Origin: Heterostelium album PN500
Taxonomy: Eukaryota; Evosea; Eumycetozoa; Acytosteliales; Acytosteliaceae
Length of the DNA stretch: 64,000 nt
Direction of reading: 5' to 3'
Assembly (NCBI RefSeq): GCF_000004825.1
Contig: NW_008805063.1
Span: 558,857-622,856, forward strand
Part shown: positions 46,812 through 59,465 of the stretch, piece by piece
How positions within the stretch are numbered: the stretch's first letter is position 1
How the letters are laid out: the number at the start of each line of letters is the position of its first letter
The notes under the pieces: generated by a model
The model's database searches: none
What the model was told of the DNA's origin: nothing
The model's input: only the letters and a program-made list of their open reading frames with translations
Program-made: the position numbers and the translations under genes

Positions 46812-47888
46812 TTACTTGTATCCTATGAACTTTCCATCTGGTTTTTGTACAACAAAGGAATTTGCTGGTTTTAAAAACTTTTCTTCGGTTATCGGAACAC
46901 CACTTGTTACGCAATATAAGGTCTTGATCGTATCCACTGGAATTGATAGAGTCTCTGCAATAGTTTTCTTATAGTTTTCAATGGTCTGTGGCTTTGGAAT
47001 CTTGAAAGTTTGATAGAGTTCTGGTTCTCTATTCGTTAAAACTTTGCAGTAGTCGGCAAATTCATCTTCACTAACTTTAATGACTTGTGGTAATTCATAT
47101 TCAGTGACAATTCCCATCTCTTTGAGGAGTGCAACAGTTGAAGGGTCATGTGAAGCCAAATCCAACATCAATCTCTTCTTTGCAATTTCCAATAGTGTCT
47201 TACTAGTTCCTTTGGCACCAGATTTGTTCGAATAGAGTGTCTTTGATCCAGTTCCCTTCAATTGATCCCACTTGGAAACTTGATACGTTTCAAATTCACC
47301 AGTTTCCAAATTCAATCTAATATTCTTGTTGATGATAATCTTTGCATTTAATGATATTGTTTCGATATGTTTTCTACCTGAACCACCATTAGTTGATACA
47401 TCGGTGATCTGTACATCATGCATTTCATATTCAATGATTGGTAGGACGCGATTTGATATCTTTCCAATGACACGAAAGATGACATGTGGAATGATTTCAT
47501 CACGCATTGCCATGTAATTAAAGTTTGGTGATCGATCACAAGTATATTTGGAACACATCAATTTACCAACACGTTTTCTTTTCTTGATTGACCCAGAAGA
47601 CACATTGTGTGAAAAGCTCATTACGTCAATCCATGGTGATACAAACTCTTTGAATCTTTTTGAAATGAGTTTTTCCATTGGATCGGGCGTTTCTTGTTGT
47701 CTTCCTCTTCCTCCATAGTTGTTGCCATGATCATAGTCATTAATATTGGCTAATTCTTCATCATCCTCTGCTGCTGGTGCAATTAATCTCATCAATGTAT
47801 CCTTTTGATTTTCAATAGTTGGAATTTGATAGTCTTTAGCATTGACATTTGTATCTATTGGGATCCATAAAACAATTGTTTCTTTCAT
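46812..47888 (-). CDS. Protein with domain resembling bacterial type VI secretion Hcp tube protein
   Basis: A single exon of 358 codons. Residues about 83-192 match the pattern of the Hcp (T6SS tube) family: WIDVMSFSHNVSSGS near the start (Hcp has IeVlsfSwG.sq.gs), MCSKYTCDRSPNFNYMAMRD in the middle (Hcp: f.k..DkaSP.L..a...G), then YEMHDVQITDVSTNGGSG and HIETISLNAKII (Hcp: y.l.da.ItsvstsGs......E.vsLnf.ki). The C-terminal ~60 residues (TIENYKKTIAETLSIPVDTI) look like a ubiquitin/doublecortin-type fold. The N-terminal 80 residues have no match I know. No signal peptide or membrane segment is present. The gene is intronless and lies between tRNA-Lys and tRNA-Gln. The family relation is by eye, and the function in an amoeba is unknown; transfer from bacteria is possible. 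Confidence 0.6.
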   Translation of the reverse strand: MKETIVLWIPIDTNVNAKDYQIPTIENQKDTLMRLIAPAAEDDEELANINDYDHGNNYGGRGRQQETPDPMEKLISKRFKEFVSPWIDVMSFSHNVSSGSIKKRKRVGKLMCSKYTCDRSPNFNYMAMRDEIIPHVIFRVIGKISNRVLPIIEYEMHDVQITDVSTNGGSGRKHIETISLNAKIIINKNIRLNLETGEFETYQVSKWDQLKGTGSKTLYSNKSGAKGTSKTLLEIAKKRLMLDLASHDPSTVALLKEMGIVTEYELPQVIKVSEDEFADYCKVLTNREPELYQTFKIPKPQTIENYKKTIAETLSIPVDTIKTLYCVTSGVPITEEKFLKPANSFVVQKPDGKFIGYK

Positions 47889-48320
47889 TTGTGGTTGTTA
47901 AATATAAAAATTTTACTAGTAAACCATAATGGCAAACAGATAAGATTAGTTGGACTATCCTCAAAAAAATTTAAACATGAAAACTAATCAGAATTTTTTT
48001 AGAAATTTTCTGTATTTTGGTGGATATATCATAAATTGTTCAATTTTTTTTTTTTTTTTTATATTTCATTGACTTGTCGTATTGTTGCAAGACTTCCCTG
48101 TGAACCCAGCGTTGGCGATATGAACCACACGGCATTAAATGAAGATGTGTTTTGATATTTATGTTTAACAATACATGTAACACTTGAAGTTACCACCTTT
48201 ACCAAAGGAAAAAGTTTGAGAAGATCTTCACATTATCAGGTACCAGAAAGAGGTGAATTCAATTTTCGACTCCAAATTAGAAAATAAAAACATAAGTATT
48301 TTCTGGATCATCAAGAAAAA
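47889..48320. other. Intergenic, with a G+C-richer block of unknown origin
   Basis: 5' flanks of the Hcp-like gene (minus) and tRNA-Gln (plus). A T18 run near 48045 precedes a G+C-richer block at about 48068-48150 with one short open frame (TCRIVARLPCEPSVGD). It may be a relic, but I cannot identify it. Confidence 0.4.
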
Positions 48321-48392
48321 TGCTCTGTCATATAAGGGTTAGTATCCTGGACTTTGAATCCAGTCATCTGAGTTCGAATCTCAGCAGAGCAA
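48321..48392 (+). tRNA. tRNA-Gln (anticodon TTG)
   Basis: A 72-nt cloverleaf. The acceptor pairs TGCTCTG with CAGAGCA perfectly, starting with a U-A pair, and the discriminator is A. The anticodon stem is CTGGA/TCCAG with loop CTTTGAA (anticodon TTG); the T arm is CTGAG/CTCAG with TTCGAAT. A TTTT run at 48401-48404 can terminate Pol III. In dictyostelids with the standard nuclear code this tRNA reads CAA, the dominant Gln codon in the poly-Q genes here. Confidence 0.95.
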
Positions 48393-48772
48393 CTTAAATA
48401 TTTTAAAATAGCCCATAATGCGGCCATAATGCGGAATTTTTGTTTAAATTCCTTTTTTACTACCTCCATCTCTCTTTTGTTGATCTGTACTATCTTAGTG
48501 GCTGGTACTATCGTGGGAATATTCCATCTTACAGTTTTTTTGAATGATCAGATACAATTTATTGTATTTTTAAAAATAACTGATGACAACCCAATTTTAT
48601 ATCTTTAAGAAGTGTCATCAGAAAACTGAAAAAAAAAAAACAAAATAGTAAACTAGTTGTACTATACTAAATCTATACTGTTATCTTTATTATATTTATA
48701 AACTTTCAAACTGTAGTGTTGTATTTTGTTCATTACCAATTGATAAGTAATTGATTCCACAACAAATGATTA
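48393..48772. other. Intergenic with ATGCGG repeat and small inverted repeat
   Basis: After the tandem CCATAATGCGG element the DNA is AT-rich. A 9-bp inverted repeat (CTGATGACA...TGTCATCAG) lies around 48580-48620. It converges on the 3' end of the spatacsin gene. No ORF is seen. Confidence 0.5.
48413..48434 (+). promoter_or_regulatory. tRNA 3'-flank element, tandem CCATAATGCGG x2
   Basis: The undecamer CCATAATGCGG occurs twice without spacer (48413-48423, 48424-48434). The first ATGCG starts 26 nt after tRNA-Gln, close to the 28th position of ATGCG behind the other two tRNA genes. Confidence 0.5.
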
Positions 48773-51700
48773 TTATTTCTTTGGAGTCATGCCCTGACTT
48801 GATTTAAAGTATCCGATACCTAAAGATGAACTGACAGTTTGTGCTACAATATCTTCAAATCCTGATTCTTTTGCAAGATCATAGCGTAGATGCTTATCAT
48901 TTAAAAAGTTGTTTAAAAGATACTTAACATGTTGAACTTTAACTTGTTTGGTTGTATCACCCTTAAACTATAGTTATGTTTAATATATATTAATAAAAGT
49001 TTAAACCTATTCATATTTATAAGGTTACATACTCTTTTAATCAAGTCATGGAATAGATTTTGTGGAACGGAAAAGTTGGCAATATAATCTTGAAGGTATG
49101 TGAAATTTCCAAGACAAAGAACCTGTTGGAATAATACACTATAGTTGATAATTTAATTAGTCAGTTAGTTGGTTACTAGATATATCTGTAAAATTTAAAA
49201 ATTGATCTATTACTTTATCCAGTCGGAATAAATATTCAGATTATAAGCATTTGCAATGATGAGTGACTCTCTAAATGTTTGACGAGATATCATTGTTTGT
49301 CTTGCTTCCGATTGCTTTAGATTGATGAGTTTGATATCGGGTAGTTTAATTTGTAGAGCAACGAGTGTACCCATAGCCACACAATACTGAGAGGTGCGAT
49401 TCGATCTCTCCTTTGCATAGTTGTCGGCGGCATTCAAGAATGACTCCATCACTATCAGTAGATCCTTGATGTAATTTCCAGGTTGTTTTGGATCTTTGAC
49501 AATGGATTCCAACTTTTGTTTGGCACGGTGTTCGTGCAGTGCTGCGATTTCACGATACATATTGAAACGATAGAACAACATCTCAAGTTTATCTTGATAG
49601 AGTGGCTGTTTCTTCAAGAGGTAGCTGTGAAGTGCAAGTTTCAAACCGTTGTGATCTTCGTGTTGATGAATCTTCTTTCGAAGCAGCAGTTCAAAGCTAT
49701 CGTGTTGTAAGAGAATATCGAGAATTCCTTGTAGTTCATTGTAGCATTGCATTCCAGTGATGAGACGAACAAGCAGTTTGAATTGTCCGGCATCTGCATA
49801 ATAGTTGATACGTGACTTTACAATGTTTTGAACGAGGATGCTTCCGTCGACACTACAAGCTACAACAAAACAAAAGTGTGCACGAACAAATAGCTCTACC
49901 TCTGCTTCCATTCCCGATGGCGACAATGAGTTTGCTTTGGCAAACACTGGTGAACTAGTGACGGCTGCCTTGTCGAAATCAATTCCGGTTGCTTCCAACA
50001 GTCTCATACCAAAAGTGAATGGATCACGACCAAGTCTAATGTATTCGTTGAATTCCTCCGATGTCCAAGCCGGATCGATTCCCGCTGAAGAGGAGCTTCC
50101 TCCACTGTCGTGCAGCGAACTGCCACTGCTGTTTGGATAGGATTTCTGAGGTGTCGAAGGAGCACTACGATTACCATTGTAGTAGTCACCAGAGATATTG
50201 GAATTCGAAATAGATTTCGATAGTGATGATTTCACAGGGAATTGAACTTTGACAGCCTTTGCAAAGGTATCGGCAAGTTGGATGTTGATCTTGGCAAGAT
50301 CGAGATGATTGGTCGAAAGGTATGATTTGATCAAACGGAAACACTCTTTGCCTTGAAGTAGGAGAAGGTTGACTATGTCATAGTGATTTTCCAACTGTAG
50401 GTCAGAGTAGTTCATCGATAGTTTCTGACTGACGTTGTACTTGGTGAGAATGGACTTGGCTGCCTCTTTGGCAAGGTGACAACACGACGATAGCGCTTCG
50501 AGAGCCAACGAAATTGGATTGTTATTGGTTCCATTGGATGTCAACGAAGAGCCAATCAACGATGTACTGCTGTTCATCTGTTGTTGTTCATTTTGTTGCT
50601 TGATCCATTTCAATCCGTGATAGCTGTTTTCAAGCATAGACAAGATTGTCGGTGAGAATGAATGTGGACTTGGACTAATGGTTTTGTTGGCAACGGAAAT
50701 CATTGTCAAGACAATCTCATAGTCTAAACTCTTGAATGAGAATTGCTTTGAGATTTGTTCGGCTTGTGCATAGTTGCCAGAGTTGAGAAGTTTCGCAATG
50801 ACATTGTCCAATCCCTTGGGATCGATTGACATTGGATCCAATCTTGGTGTTGGTTTCGACGGTGACAAATAGGCAGAGGGTGTAGACATTGTCATTGGAG
50901 TCATCGATGACATTGGTATTGCACCAACACCAAATCCACTGCCACCACTCGATGGAGGTGAAGTTGAATAACGATTACTGTTGTTGTTATTATTGGTATT
51001 CTGTTGTTTCTTTATGTGTTCACGGAATGGATTGGGATCAAAGTTGTCTGGGGAAGATGAGAGTGAAGTCGATGGCGATTGAAGTGGCGATGTAAAGGAG
51101 GAATGAGGCATGTGGGATGGACGATACGGTGAGGTGGAGGGTGACACCGATGTCGATGAGGAATCACGATCGTCTTGTTGTTCGCTCTCCAAAGACAATC
51201 CTACAGAGATGAGCAGTATCTGTTTCTTGAGGTCTTCAACCTGCTGTTGTTGTACATTGTTGGATGATGCTCGTTTTTCGAACCAATCTGCAGTGGTCTG
51301 AAGAAGGAACACCTTCTCGTTGGAGGGTGCCAACTTTTGTGAGATCTGGTGGAAGAAGTCACCCGCAACTTCAGGACGACATTGGTGAATGACGAAATAG
51401 TGTTGACACTTCTTCCAGAGGTTGATACGCTCTTGCTCCAACTCCCAAAGGCATCCATGCTTGTAGTGAGCAACGAGTGACTCGACTTCGGCGAGAGTAA
51501 TGATGTCCTTATCGAGGTGATTTTCATTGGAGTAGGTACGCGCCTCGGCAAACAGATTCTTTTCCAAGAGACGATCGATAATAACCTTTGGATCCAAACG
51601 GATATTCTTATCTTCGAGCATGGTACGCTTCATCAAGTGAAGAGTGGAGTAGAGTGTTGAGAAGTTATTCGATAGGTTGGAACGATGCAAGATTCCCAAG

Positions 51701-54700
51701 AAGTGTTCTCTCTCGTAGGAACTGTAGAGATCCAATAGACCTTCACATACGTCAATAGCCAATCGTTTGATTGTTGATAATTGGTCTTGTTGAAGACGAC
51801 CTAGTTCCTCAATGAAAAGAGCCAAGCTGTTTTCAGAGTCTTCGAAACGATATTGATGGAACTGACTGATGAATCTGAGGAATGTCATCAACGGACTTTG
51901 AGGCATGAATATCTTTAGACCTTGAAGAAGAATGAATGTCTTTCTGTTTTGAACGATATAGTGAATCGATAGATGTAGATCGTCCAGTGTCCATTTAGTT
52001 TGTAGTGGAATTTGGTCAGTGTCAGAGTCATCGTCTTCGTCAACCTGTTGTTGGAGTTGTTGCTGTTGTTGTTTGGTTTGAGAAACATTGGATAAATGAG
52101 TAGCCAACGATGGAATAGAAACAGATAGCCATGTAACTAAACAAACGGTTGTATTGATCGATGCAAATGATGATTGTTTGTTTTGTTCAGCTGCAGCAAT
52201 ACACGCCAAAACAGCGAGCAATGCTCTTTCGTGTGTGACTGCATAGTAGAGTAAATAGTTTGCTGGATCGGTTGTACGGTATGATGATAGTAGATAGTCC
52301 ATGATATCATGTGACATCTTTGTTGGTTCTATCGGGTTGAATTCAATCGAGAGTGACAACAACTCAGAGTCGGTAGTGGGTGGTGGAGTGTCATGGATGC
52401 GCAGACGTTGAGTGGATATCTGCTCGAGAACAAGAGTAAGATGATTGCGAATTCCTTGGTTGGAGAACATCTTGATGATTTTCGCTATTTGTGACATTGG
52501 GAATTGGTGTTGTTGTGATTCGTAGAGGAATGCCAACCAGTTGTCTTGTCGCGCCAGATACTCTAGACGACGAGTAACCAGAGATACCGAGTGAACCTGA
52601 CAGAATCGTGAGAGAATAGCCCAGTTTGAGCTGGATTCACTTAGTTGTTCATCAAGTGGTAAGGTAGCTTCGAAAGCACTGATAATCTTAGAGATGGGTG
52701 TGCCGGCTGCCACTTGTCTGTGTGACACTTCACTTTGTTTCAGCGGGAGAGTCGAAGGAGCTGGATATATCGAGTGGAAAACATTGATTAAATCGATAAG
52801 ATCGAATGGATTCGCTTCGAATTCCTCTTTGTTTGATTGTTGGTGTTCTATGATGCGTTTGGCAACCAAATAGTCGACTTTGACCATGGTCGCCAGGAAT
52901 TTCAAATTCATCAACTCCAACAAGGTTATCGCTGAACAAACAGAGGTTTCATCACTAACCCTGTTCAAAACGAATGAACGAATCAACCAACCAATGAGAC
53001 TGATATGTTCGTTTGACAGTTGATCAAAAGATTGTTTGGTGTTGCGACGGTGTCTATCAACAAGGAACTGATAGGCAAGCATCGGTCTACCTTTTTCAAG
53101 ATAGTAAAACACATCGATTCTATCGATGTATGCCTCTTTGAATTGTTGAGTTGCAATGTCGGCAACACGCACCGAGAGTGGGTCGGCTCCAACCGCGCCA
53201 AACAACGAGGAGAGCGAGAATGTTGAGTTGGCTTCAATGATCTCAGAGAGAGTGATGTCCGACTTGGAACTTATGATATCTCTTGGTTTGGACATCGATC
53301 GTTTGTTTGGTTTGAAGCTGGATTGTTGCTTGTGGAGGATGGTGGAGAGTGTTGAGTGCAAAGTTGGGTTGGCTTTGAACGCTTGGAGCAGTGGGGTGGT
53401 ATCCAACTTGGTGCCGTGGTCAGTCACCTCGGTGAGCAGCGAAGCAATAGAGGTAGGAGCATAGATCATTGCCGACAATGCAAGCAGTGGTCTGTTGGCA
53501 GAGATCGCACTGTTCAAAGTCGAGAGGAAACCATCGATTCCGCTTGATTCCAATGGTGGATTCGAGTGGAGAGTCATTGCCATGTTGACAATGTTTGCAC
53601 GAAGCAAATCTGCAGGCGAACGCGTACGAAGCAAGAAGAGTAGCTGTGACTCTGAGCTAAGTGAATCTAGTTGGTCAACTCCGATATGTTGAGCACGTAC
53701 ACTCACACAATTGGCAAGTTGATATGATTGGATGTAACTTGACAACAACATCATGTTTTTGTTTTCAATACAAAAGTTGATAAAGAATCTGTGGAATGGA
53801 GAGGTTTCTCCAATGGGAAGGATCATGCTCAGTGGATAGGAATGTGGTTGGACAACACCATTGTTAATCACTGGGAACAGTTGGAATGTATTGGATAGAC
53901 GTTTGAGTAGAATTATTTCCTTGGTGGAACGACGGTATCTACTGTCGATATAGAACAACGGTGCAGTCTCCAAATCCAACAAGAATATTCTATGTCTTGC
54001 CAGTTGATTCAAAAAGATATCTTTTATGAATGGCAGAGCGATTGACATTGCTTGGTAGATGGATTTATGTAATTCTAAAACCAAAGGTTCAGGTTGAGGT
54101 TGTTGGTATTGTTGAGCGTTGGATGATGCCGGTGAAAAGTCGGTCAATACCAACGATCTAAAGTATTGAATCTCAGTGGTTGTCAACTCATTATCAACCC
54201 ATGTAATAACATCTTGTGAACGAGAGTGAGAAACGGCAAAGAAGAGACGAGCGATACGATCACGCTTCTCCATCTCAAAGTTTCTATCGATCAAGATACG
54301 CTCTTTGGTGAGCGACGACCATTTCGATGCCCAGTTGAGAGTGAAATGACTGTAACCTATGTCGTTGTTATCGACCGATTGGAAAGGAGTATCATTCTTG
54401 ATTGGCGGATACAGAGTGATTCTTCTTCCAGTGTCTTGTCTGAGTTGTGCCTGTAGGAAATTATTGTTTGGCATCTGTTGGTAGATGTTTCCACTGCTGC
54501 CACCAATGTTGTGAGTGACAATGTGGAATCCATAGTTGTTCTCAGTGTCGGGCAGGATGTCGTCCACTTCTTGACAGAGTGGTTTGAGATCATCGTCGAT
54601 TGTTTGGCTCTCAAAGGAAGCGTGTCTTGGCAGACCGATGGTTGGCGACTGTGACTGTTGCAACAAGGGTGGTGGACGCGACTCGTGGAATGGACGGTAT

Positions 54701-57700
54701 CTAAAAGAAAGACGTGAGAACTCGCGGTAGTAACTTGGATTGGGATAGAGTGTCTCGATTTGCTTGGCAAACGACATTAGTGCGAGGAATTCAGTGGAGA
54801 AGATCGACCTGTCGGTTGCCAGTGGATGGTTGGCAAGCGCATCCAGTAGCAGCGATCGAATGGAACGACGCGAAGTCGATAAGGCAATCTGGCGAAGATG
54901 CGGAACAATAGGCTGTCCCATGTGCGCAAGATATTCGAGTGCTGGTTCGAGCTGAGCTTGGCTTATCGCTTGGAACACAAGACACGCTGCAATCTGTTGG
55001 AAGTGAGCCAGTGTGAATGTTCCGCTCGATGGAATGATCTTTGGAAGTTGGCTGTCTTGCGAGCGAGTCATTGGATTGCTCGAGGTGGCGACAACACTTC
55101 CACCGCCGTCCATCTCTAGGAACTGTGAGCTCGAGAGTAGCAGACCATTGCGTTCACGTTTCCAATTGATAAAAGCTATGGCCGAGGAAACAGTGTTGTT
55201 AGAAAGCGACTCTTTAACAAGCTCCAACTCTTCCATACGCTCCCAACGCTCACACAATCCACCGAACCACGGTCCCATATCAATCTCATCGGATGACAAC
55301 AACACGGCCGATCCGCTATTCATCTGATGGTGTTGCATTTGCACCGATGATCCTGGAATACTCATTGGATTGCGATTGGCATAGCTAACATTGGATTTCG
55401 CTTTGGAAGAAGGTTGCTGTTGTTTCTGGAACATTCTAAATGCTTCGAGAATAGTAGTGAAATTCAAAAGATCTTGAATTGGCGAGCTTATATCGTGCGA
55501 AGTGGAATTGGAGTCACAAACGCCAGATGGTGAGACACTGCTACTATTGTTGTTGCTGTTGTTGTTGTTGTTGTCTGTTCTGGACGGCGATAGAATTACA
55601 TTGAGTGAAGACAGCGTCAAGTTTGATTGGTTGAGTGGAGTGGTAAGTGTTTCCGTCCAGTTGAAATTGATACAGTTGTCACCGAGATGCGGGATGGCTG
55701 CGTGAACCAGTGAAGCACGATCCTTTATAATCAAACCAATAAAGTTCATTCCAATGTGTAGTAGCTCTGAGGTGAACGATTCATTGTGAACGTTGGCATT
55801 CGAAGCATTGGCAGTGTACTCCAAGATCGTGTTGACGAGCAGACGACTACCGATCAACTGTTGATCCAAATCCAGTGATTTCAAAGCCGGCTCAACGACG
55901 TCCAACTGGCGATACTTGAGACCGAGTTGCAGCGCGTGAATCTTTAGGTCACGTTTGTTCCAATTGTTGATCTCACACAGGTGATTGGCACTGGCACTTC
56001 CCTCAAACATAATCATGTTGTTTAGAATCTGCTGTTGATTCTGGTCGATCAGGACAACGTGCAGACCAACACTACTGATGTAAAAGAACGACTGGTCCGC
56101 TAGCATTACAACTTGTAATCGCTCAGAGTAGGCGTGGAACGACTGCTTTGTGAATGGATCGGATCTACTCACAAAGTGAAGCTCACAGCTAAACGAACCA
56201 GTGACACTGTCATGGTAGTTTCTTTGATATACAATTACAAGAGGAGTTATCCATACACTCGAATCAACCAACTCCAATCCACCGTTATTCACTGACAAAC
56301 TATTACTATTCTTTAAGTTTAGATTATAACAATTGATATCATCTGGTTGTTGATCTTTTGCATTATTACTAACTAACTGAGTTTCTGATAATAAATTAAC
56401 TTCTGAATGATTTTGTTGATTATGATGATGATCATTGTTATTAAATGATGATATATCTTGATTTGAAATCGATCTACTTAATAACGATGCATTATTAAAT
56501 GAACTCTCTCTTGATATTTGTCTTTTAGATTGTTGTTGTTGTTGTTGCTGTTGATAACTAGTACTACTGCTATTATTACTATCATTGTTATTATTGTTGT
56601 TTAGGTTATTGATGTTACTTATTTTATAACCGTTGGAAGGGTAGTTAATTGGATGATTAGGTAACCACCCAACCATGTTATCATACTCTTTGATGGAATC
56701 AAGTGGCATACACTTGCTATCTTCACTCTCGTACCAATGCAACAGGAACAAGTCGTCTTCGAGACAGTCGTCATACTCGTCGGAATCCAAGTCCGATTCA
56801 GCACCATCGTTCTCAGTGTGCTCCGTATCGGTATCGTGTTGACTATGATCACCTTTAAGTGACATCGAAGAGAGATCGTTGATACTGTTATGATTACTTC
56901 CACCACCACCACCACCACCAGTAGCATTCATATCAGTGGTATTGTATTTACTGAAACTACCATGACTTCCATGACTACTACCACCAAACTTTGTACTACC
57001 ACTACTACCATTCAAATCGATATGATTGGCATTCGATGTAGATGACGATAGAGCAGTTGCGGCGGTGTTACTAGTTGTCTGGTCGGCAAACAACAGATCG
57101 GTGGCGGTACTACCACTACTATCTCTATTGAATTGACTGTCGAAGCAAACCAACTCGTTCGTGTGATAGGCAGGTTGTTCGACACTCTGGAAGTAGTGAT
57201 CCAAGTTGATCAAATAGATACGTTCCTTCTCATCGAGAACCGACAGTAACTCTTTATCCGATGACACAGAGATATCTTTTATCATAGCAATAGATTTATC
57301 TTTTACGAAATTATCTAAACCAATAATAATAATAATAATAACAACATTTTTAGTTAGTTTACATAACAACATCATTATCAATTGATTAGTTATATAACAT
57401 TACCATTATTATTATTATTATAGTTATTATTGTTATCATTTAAATTGTATTTCTTTAAATAGTTTATGATATCTAATGAACCACGTTGTTTACCGTTCAA
57501 ACTCCATATATCTAAACGTTGAGAATACAATGAATTCCTATTGAATACGAATAACCATTTATCAACTATTTTGAATATTTGTCTATTATTATTGTCATTT
57601 CTATCTTCTTTTCCTTCTGTTTCTTCTTCTTCTTCTTCCTCCTCTTCCTCTTCTTCTTCTTCTTCATCATCAGAATCTACAGTTGACTTTAAACTAAAGT

Positions 57701-58406
57701 ATCTATCTATATATACAACAAATCTAGAATGATCTACTTGTTTAATTTTTATAATAACAATTCTAATATAATTGATCAGAACTACAAGTTGTCCAACCTT
57801 TTCACTTGGAATAATCTGTAAATTAACTTTTTCATTAACTAACATTAAATAACACAACAATAAATAGATAGTTGTTAATAAAGATCATATCATTATGTTA
57901 TATTAAAGATACTAAATATACATACCATCTGGTTCAACTTGTATTAATGTTAATAATTGGTTATAGGTAATTGTAAATGAATGAAATTGAAATAATGGTT
58001 GTTGTTGTTGTTGTAGTTGTTGCTGTTGTTGTGTTGAATGATTATTAAATAACTTTGTAGTACCATGTAAATCATTAGAATCAGTTGATATAATAGTAAG
58101 TTGTTTCTTTACTTTATATTTGTTATTATTTGTATTATTACCAGCATTGTTGTTAACATTGATACTACTACTATTGTCTTTAAATATTGATAGAATATGT
58201 AGAGATGTCTGTGATGCTGTTGTTGACGATGAGAATGCCAAGATTGCCGGTATATTTTGGAGTGATTCCGATTCACTTGAGTAGAGAGCAATCGTCGAGT
58301 ACATAGGAACCGGTCTACACCATTGAAGTGTCTCTCCAACCGTTGCCAATTGATTACTAATAATCTGATTAACAACGTCACCCAATAAACTAATCTCTAT
58401 TACATC

Positions 58407-58438
<32 letters not shown>

Positions 58439-58793
58439 GATGGTGTTGATCTAAATGATTATGACTATGACTATGACTATGACTATCTAATACAATTGAT
58501 GATTTAAATAGATCTAAATCATTTGAAGACGAAGTACTTCCTCTTCTATGATTGGTTGACAATGATTGAATACCACTGATATTCAATATTTGTAATTGTT
58601 TTTGTTGTTGTTGTTGATTTAACTTTGATATAGATGTTGTTGATGTTGTTGATGTTGTTGGTGAAGTAAGTGTAGCTATGAAAGTACCAACAGAACCATC
58701 GGATAACAAAGTCAGTTTCTGATCGATAGGTTTACATCCTGTTGGCCACTTTGAGACTGGTATAGATCTGATTAACAATGGTAATGTCTCCAT
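48773..58793 (-). CDS. spg11: Spatacsin (SPG11) homologue
   Basis: Five exons, 58793-57926, 57838-57404, 57314-49214, 49138-49033 and 48967-48773, encode 3234 residues; the junctions all close in phase. The N-terminal ~700 residues are propeller-like strands broken by Q, N, S and E tracts. The rest is mostly helical. The C-terminus is the diagnostic spatacsin C domain: FYRFNMYREIAALHEHRA, FRESLIIANAYNLNIYSDWI, then VLFQQVLCLGNFTYLQDY and HLRYDLAKESGFED. Human spatacsin (2443 residues) works with spastizin (SPG15) and the AP-5 adaptor on late endosomes in lysosome reformation. AP-5 and both partners are retained in Dictyostelium. The extra length comes from low-complexity insertions. The last two small exons carry conserved sequence and would be missed if only the long exon were read. 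Confidence 0.88.
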
Positions 58794-58796
58794 TGT

Positions 58797-58830
<34 letters not shown>

Positions 58831-59465
58831 TATATGTTCGTTTGATAGAACTATCAAACTTAGATAAGTTGGCTAATTATATAGTTTGAATTGTGTTGTA
58901 TGTATAGTATGCCTCCTAAAAAAATATATATATATCTATATAAATGTGATATTTTATAAAATAAAAATGATATTTTTTAAAAAAAACAAAAATAAATCTG
59001 ATCAAAATTGAACCACATAAAAAAAGAGCACACTACAACATGTTCAAAAGAACTTTCTTTTAAATTCATTTTTGAGTCAAAATTTTGACTAATTTGAAAT
59101 TGTTTTTTAAAAAATATCTGTAACATAATATGAAATATTTTGTCATTCAATTTTTGTTAATACCAACAACTCTGAGCCGAAAAATAAAATCAGAGATTAT
59201 CATGCGAAAAAGTTCAATAGAAACCACAATTATTATTATTATTTGTTTTTTTTTAGATGATCTACTACAATACCACTTTAGTTATTATAAAAAAAAAAGA
59301 ATGATATACTACATGATTTATACAAGTAGATTTATTTTGATTCATGATCATTATTGTAATAGTGTGTTTATTAAAAATTTAATAACACAGTTCAGATATT
59401 AAATAAATGCATTGCGTGCATTCTTTATGTTATTTATTTCCTCTTCTCTTCATTAAAAAATAATA
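58794..59465. other. Divergent intergenic region with TA microsatellite
   Basis: A (TA)n tract lies at about 58799-58823, directly ahead of the spatacsin ATG, with a second at 58925-58940. The remainder is AT-rich promoter DNA of the spatacsin and M20 genes. No ORF of note. Confidence 0.6.

Noticed and set aside
48576-48632. C/D snoRNA-like arrangement (TGATGA ... CTGA)
   Set aside because: Only the two boxes match; there is no terminal stem flanking them in the right place and no guide complementarity that I can check.
49210-57381. Treating the longest open frame as a complete protein starting at 57381
   Set aside because: Its first ~22 codons are intron sequence (TAATAA repeats before a TTTAG acceptor at 57315), and the conserved spatacsin N- and C-terminal parts lie in four additional exons.
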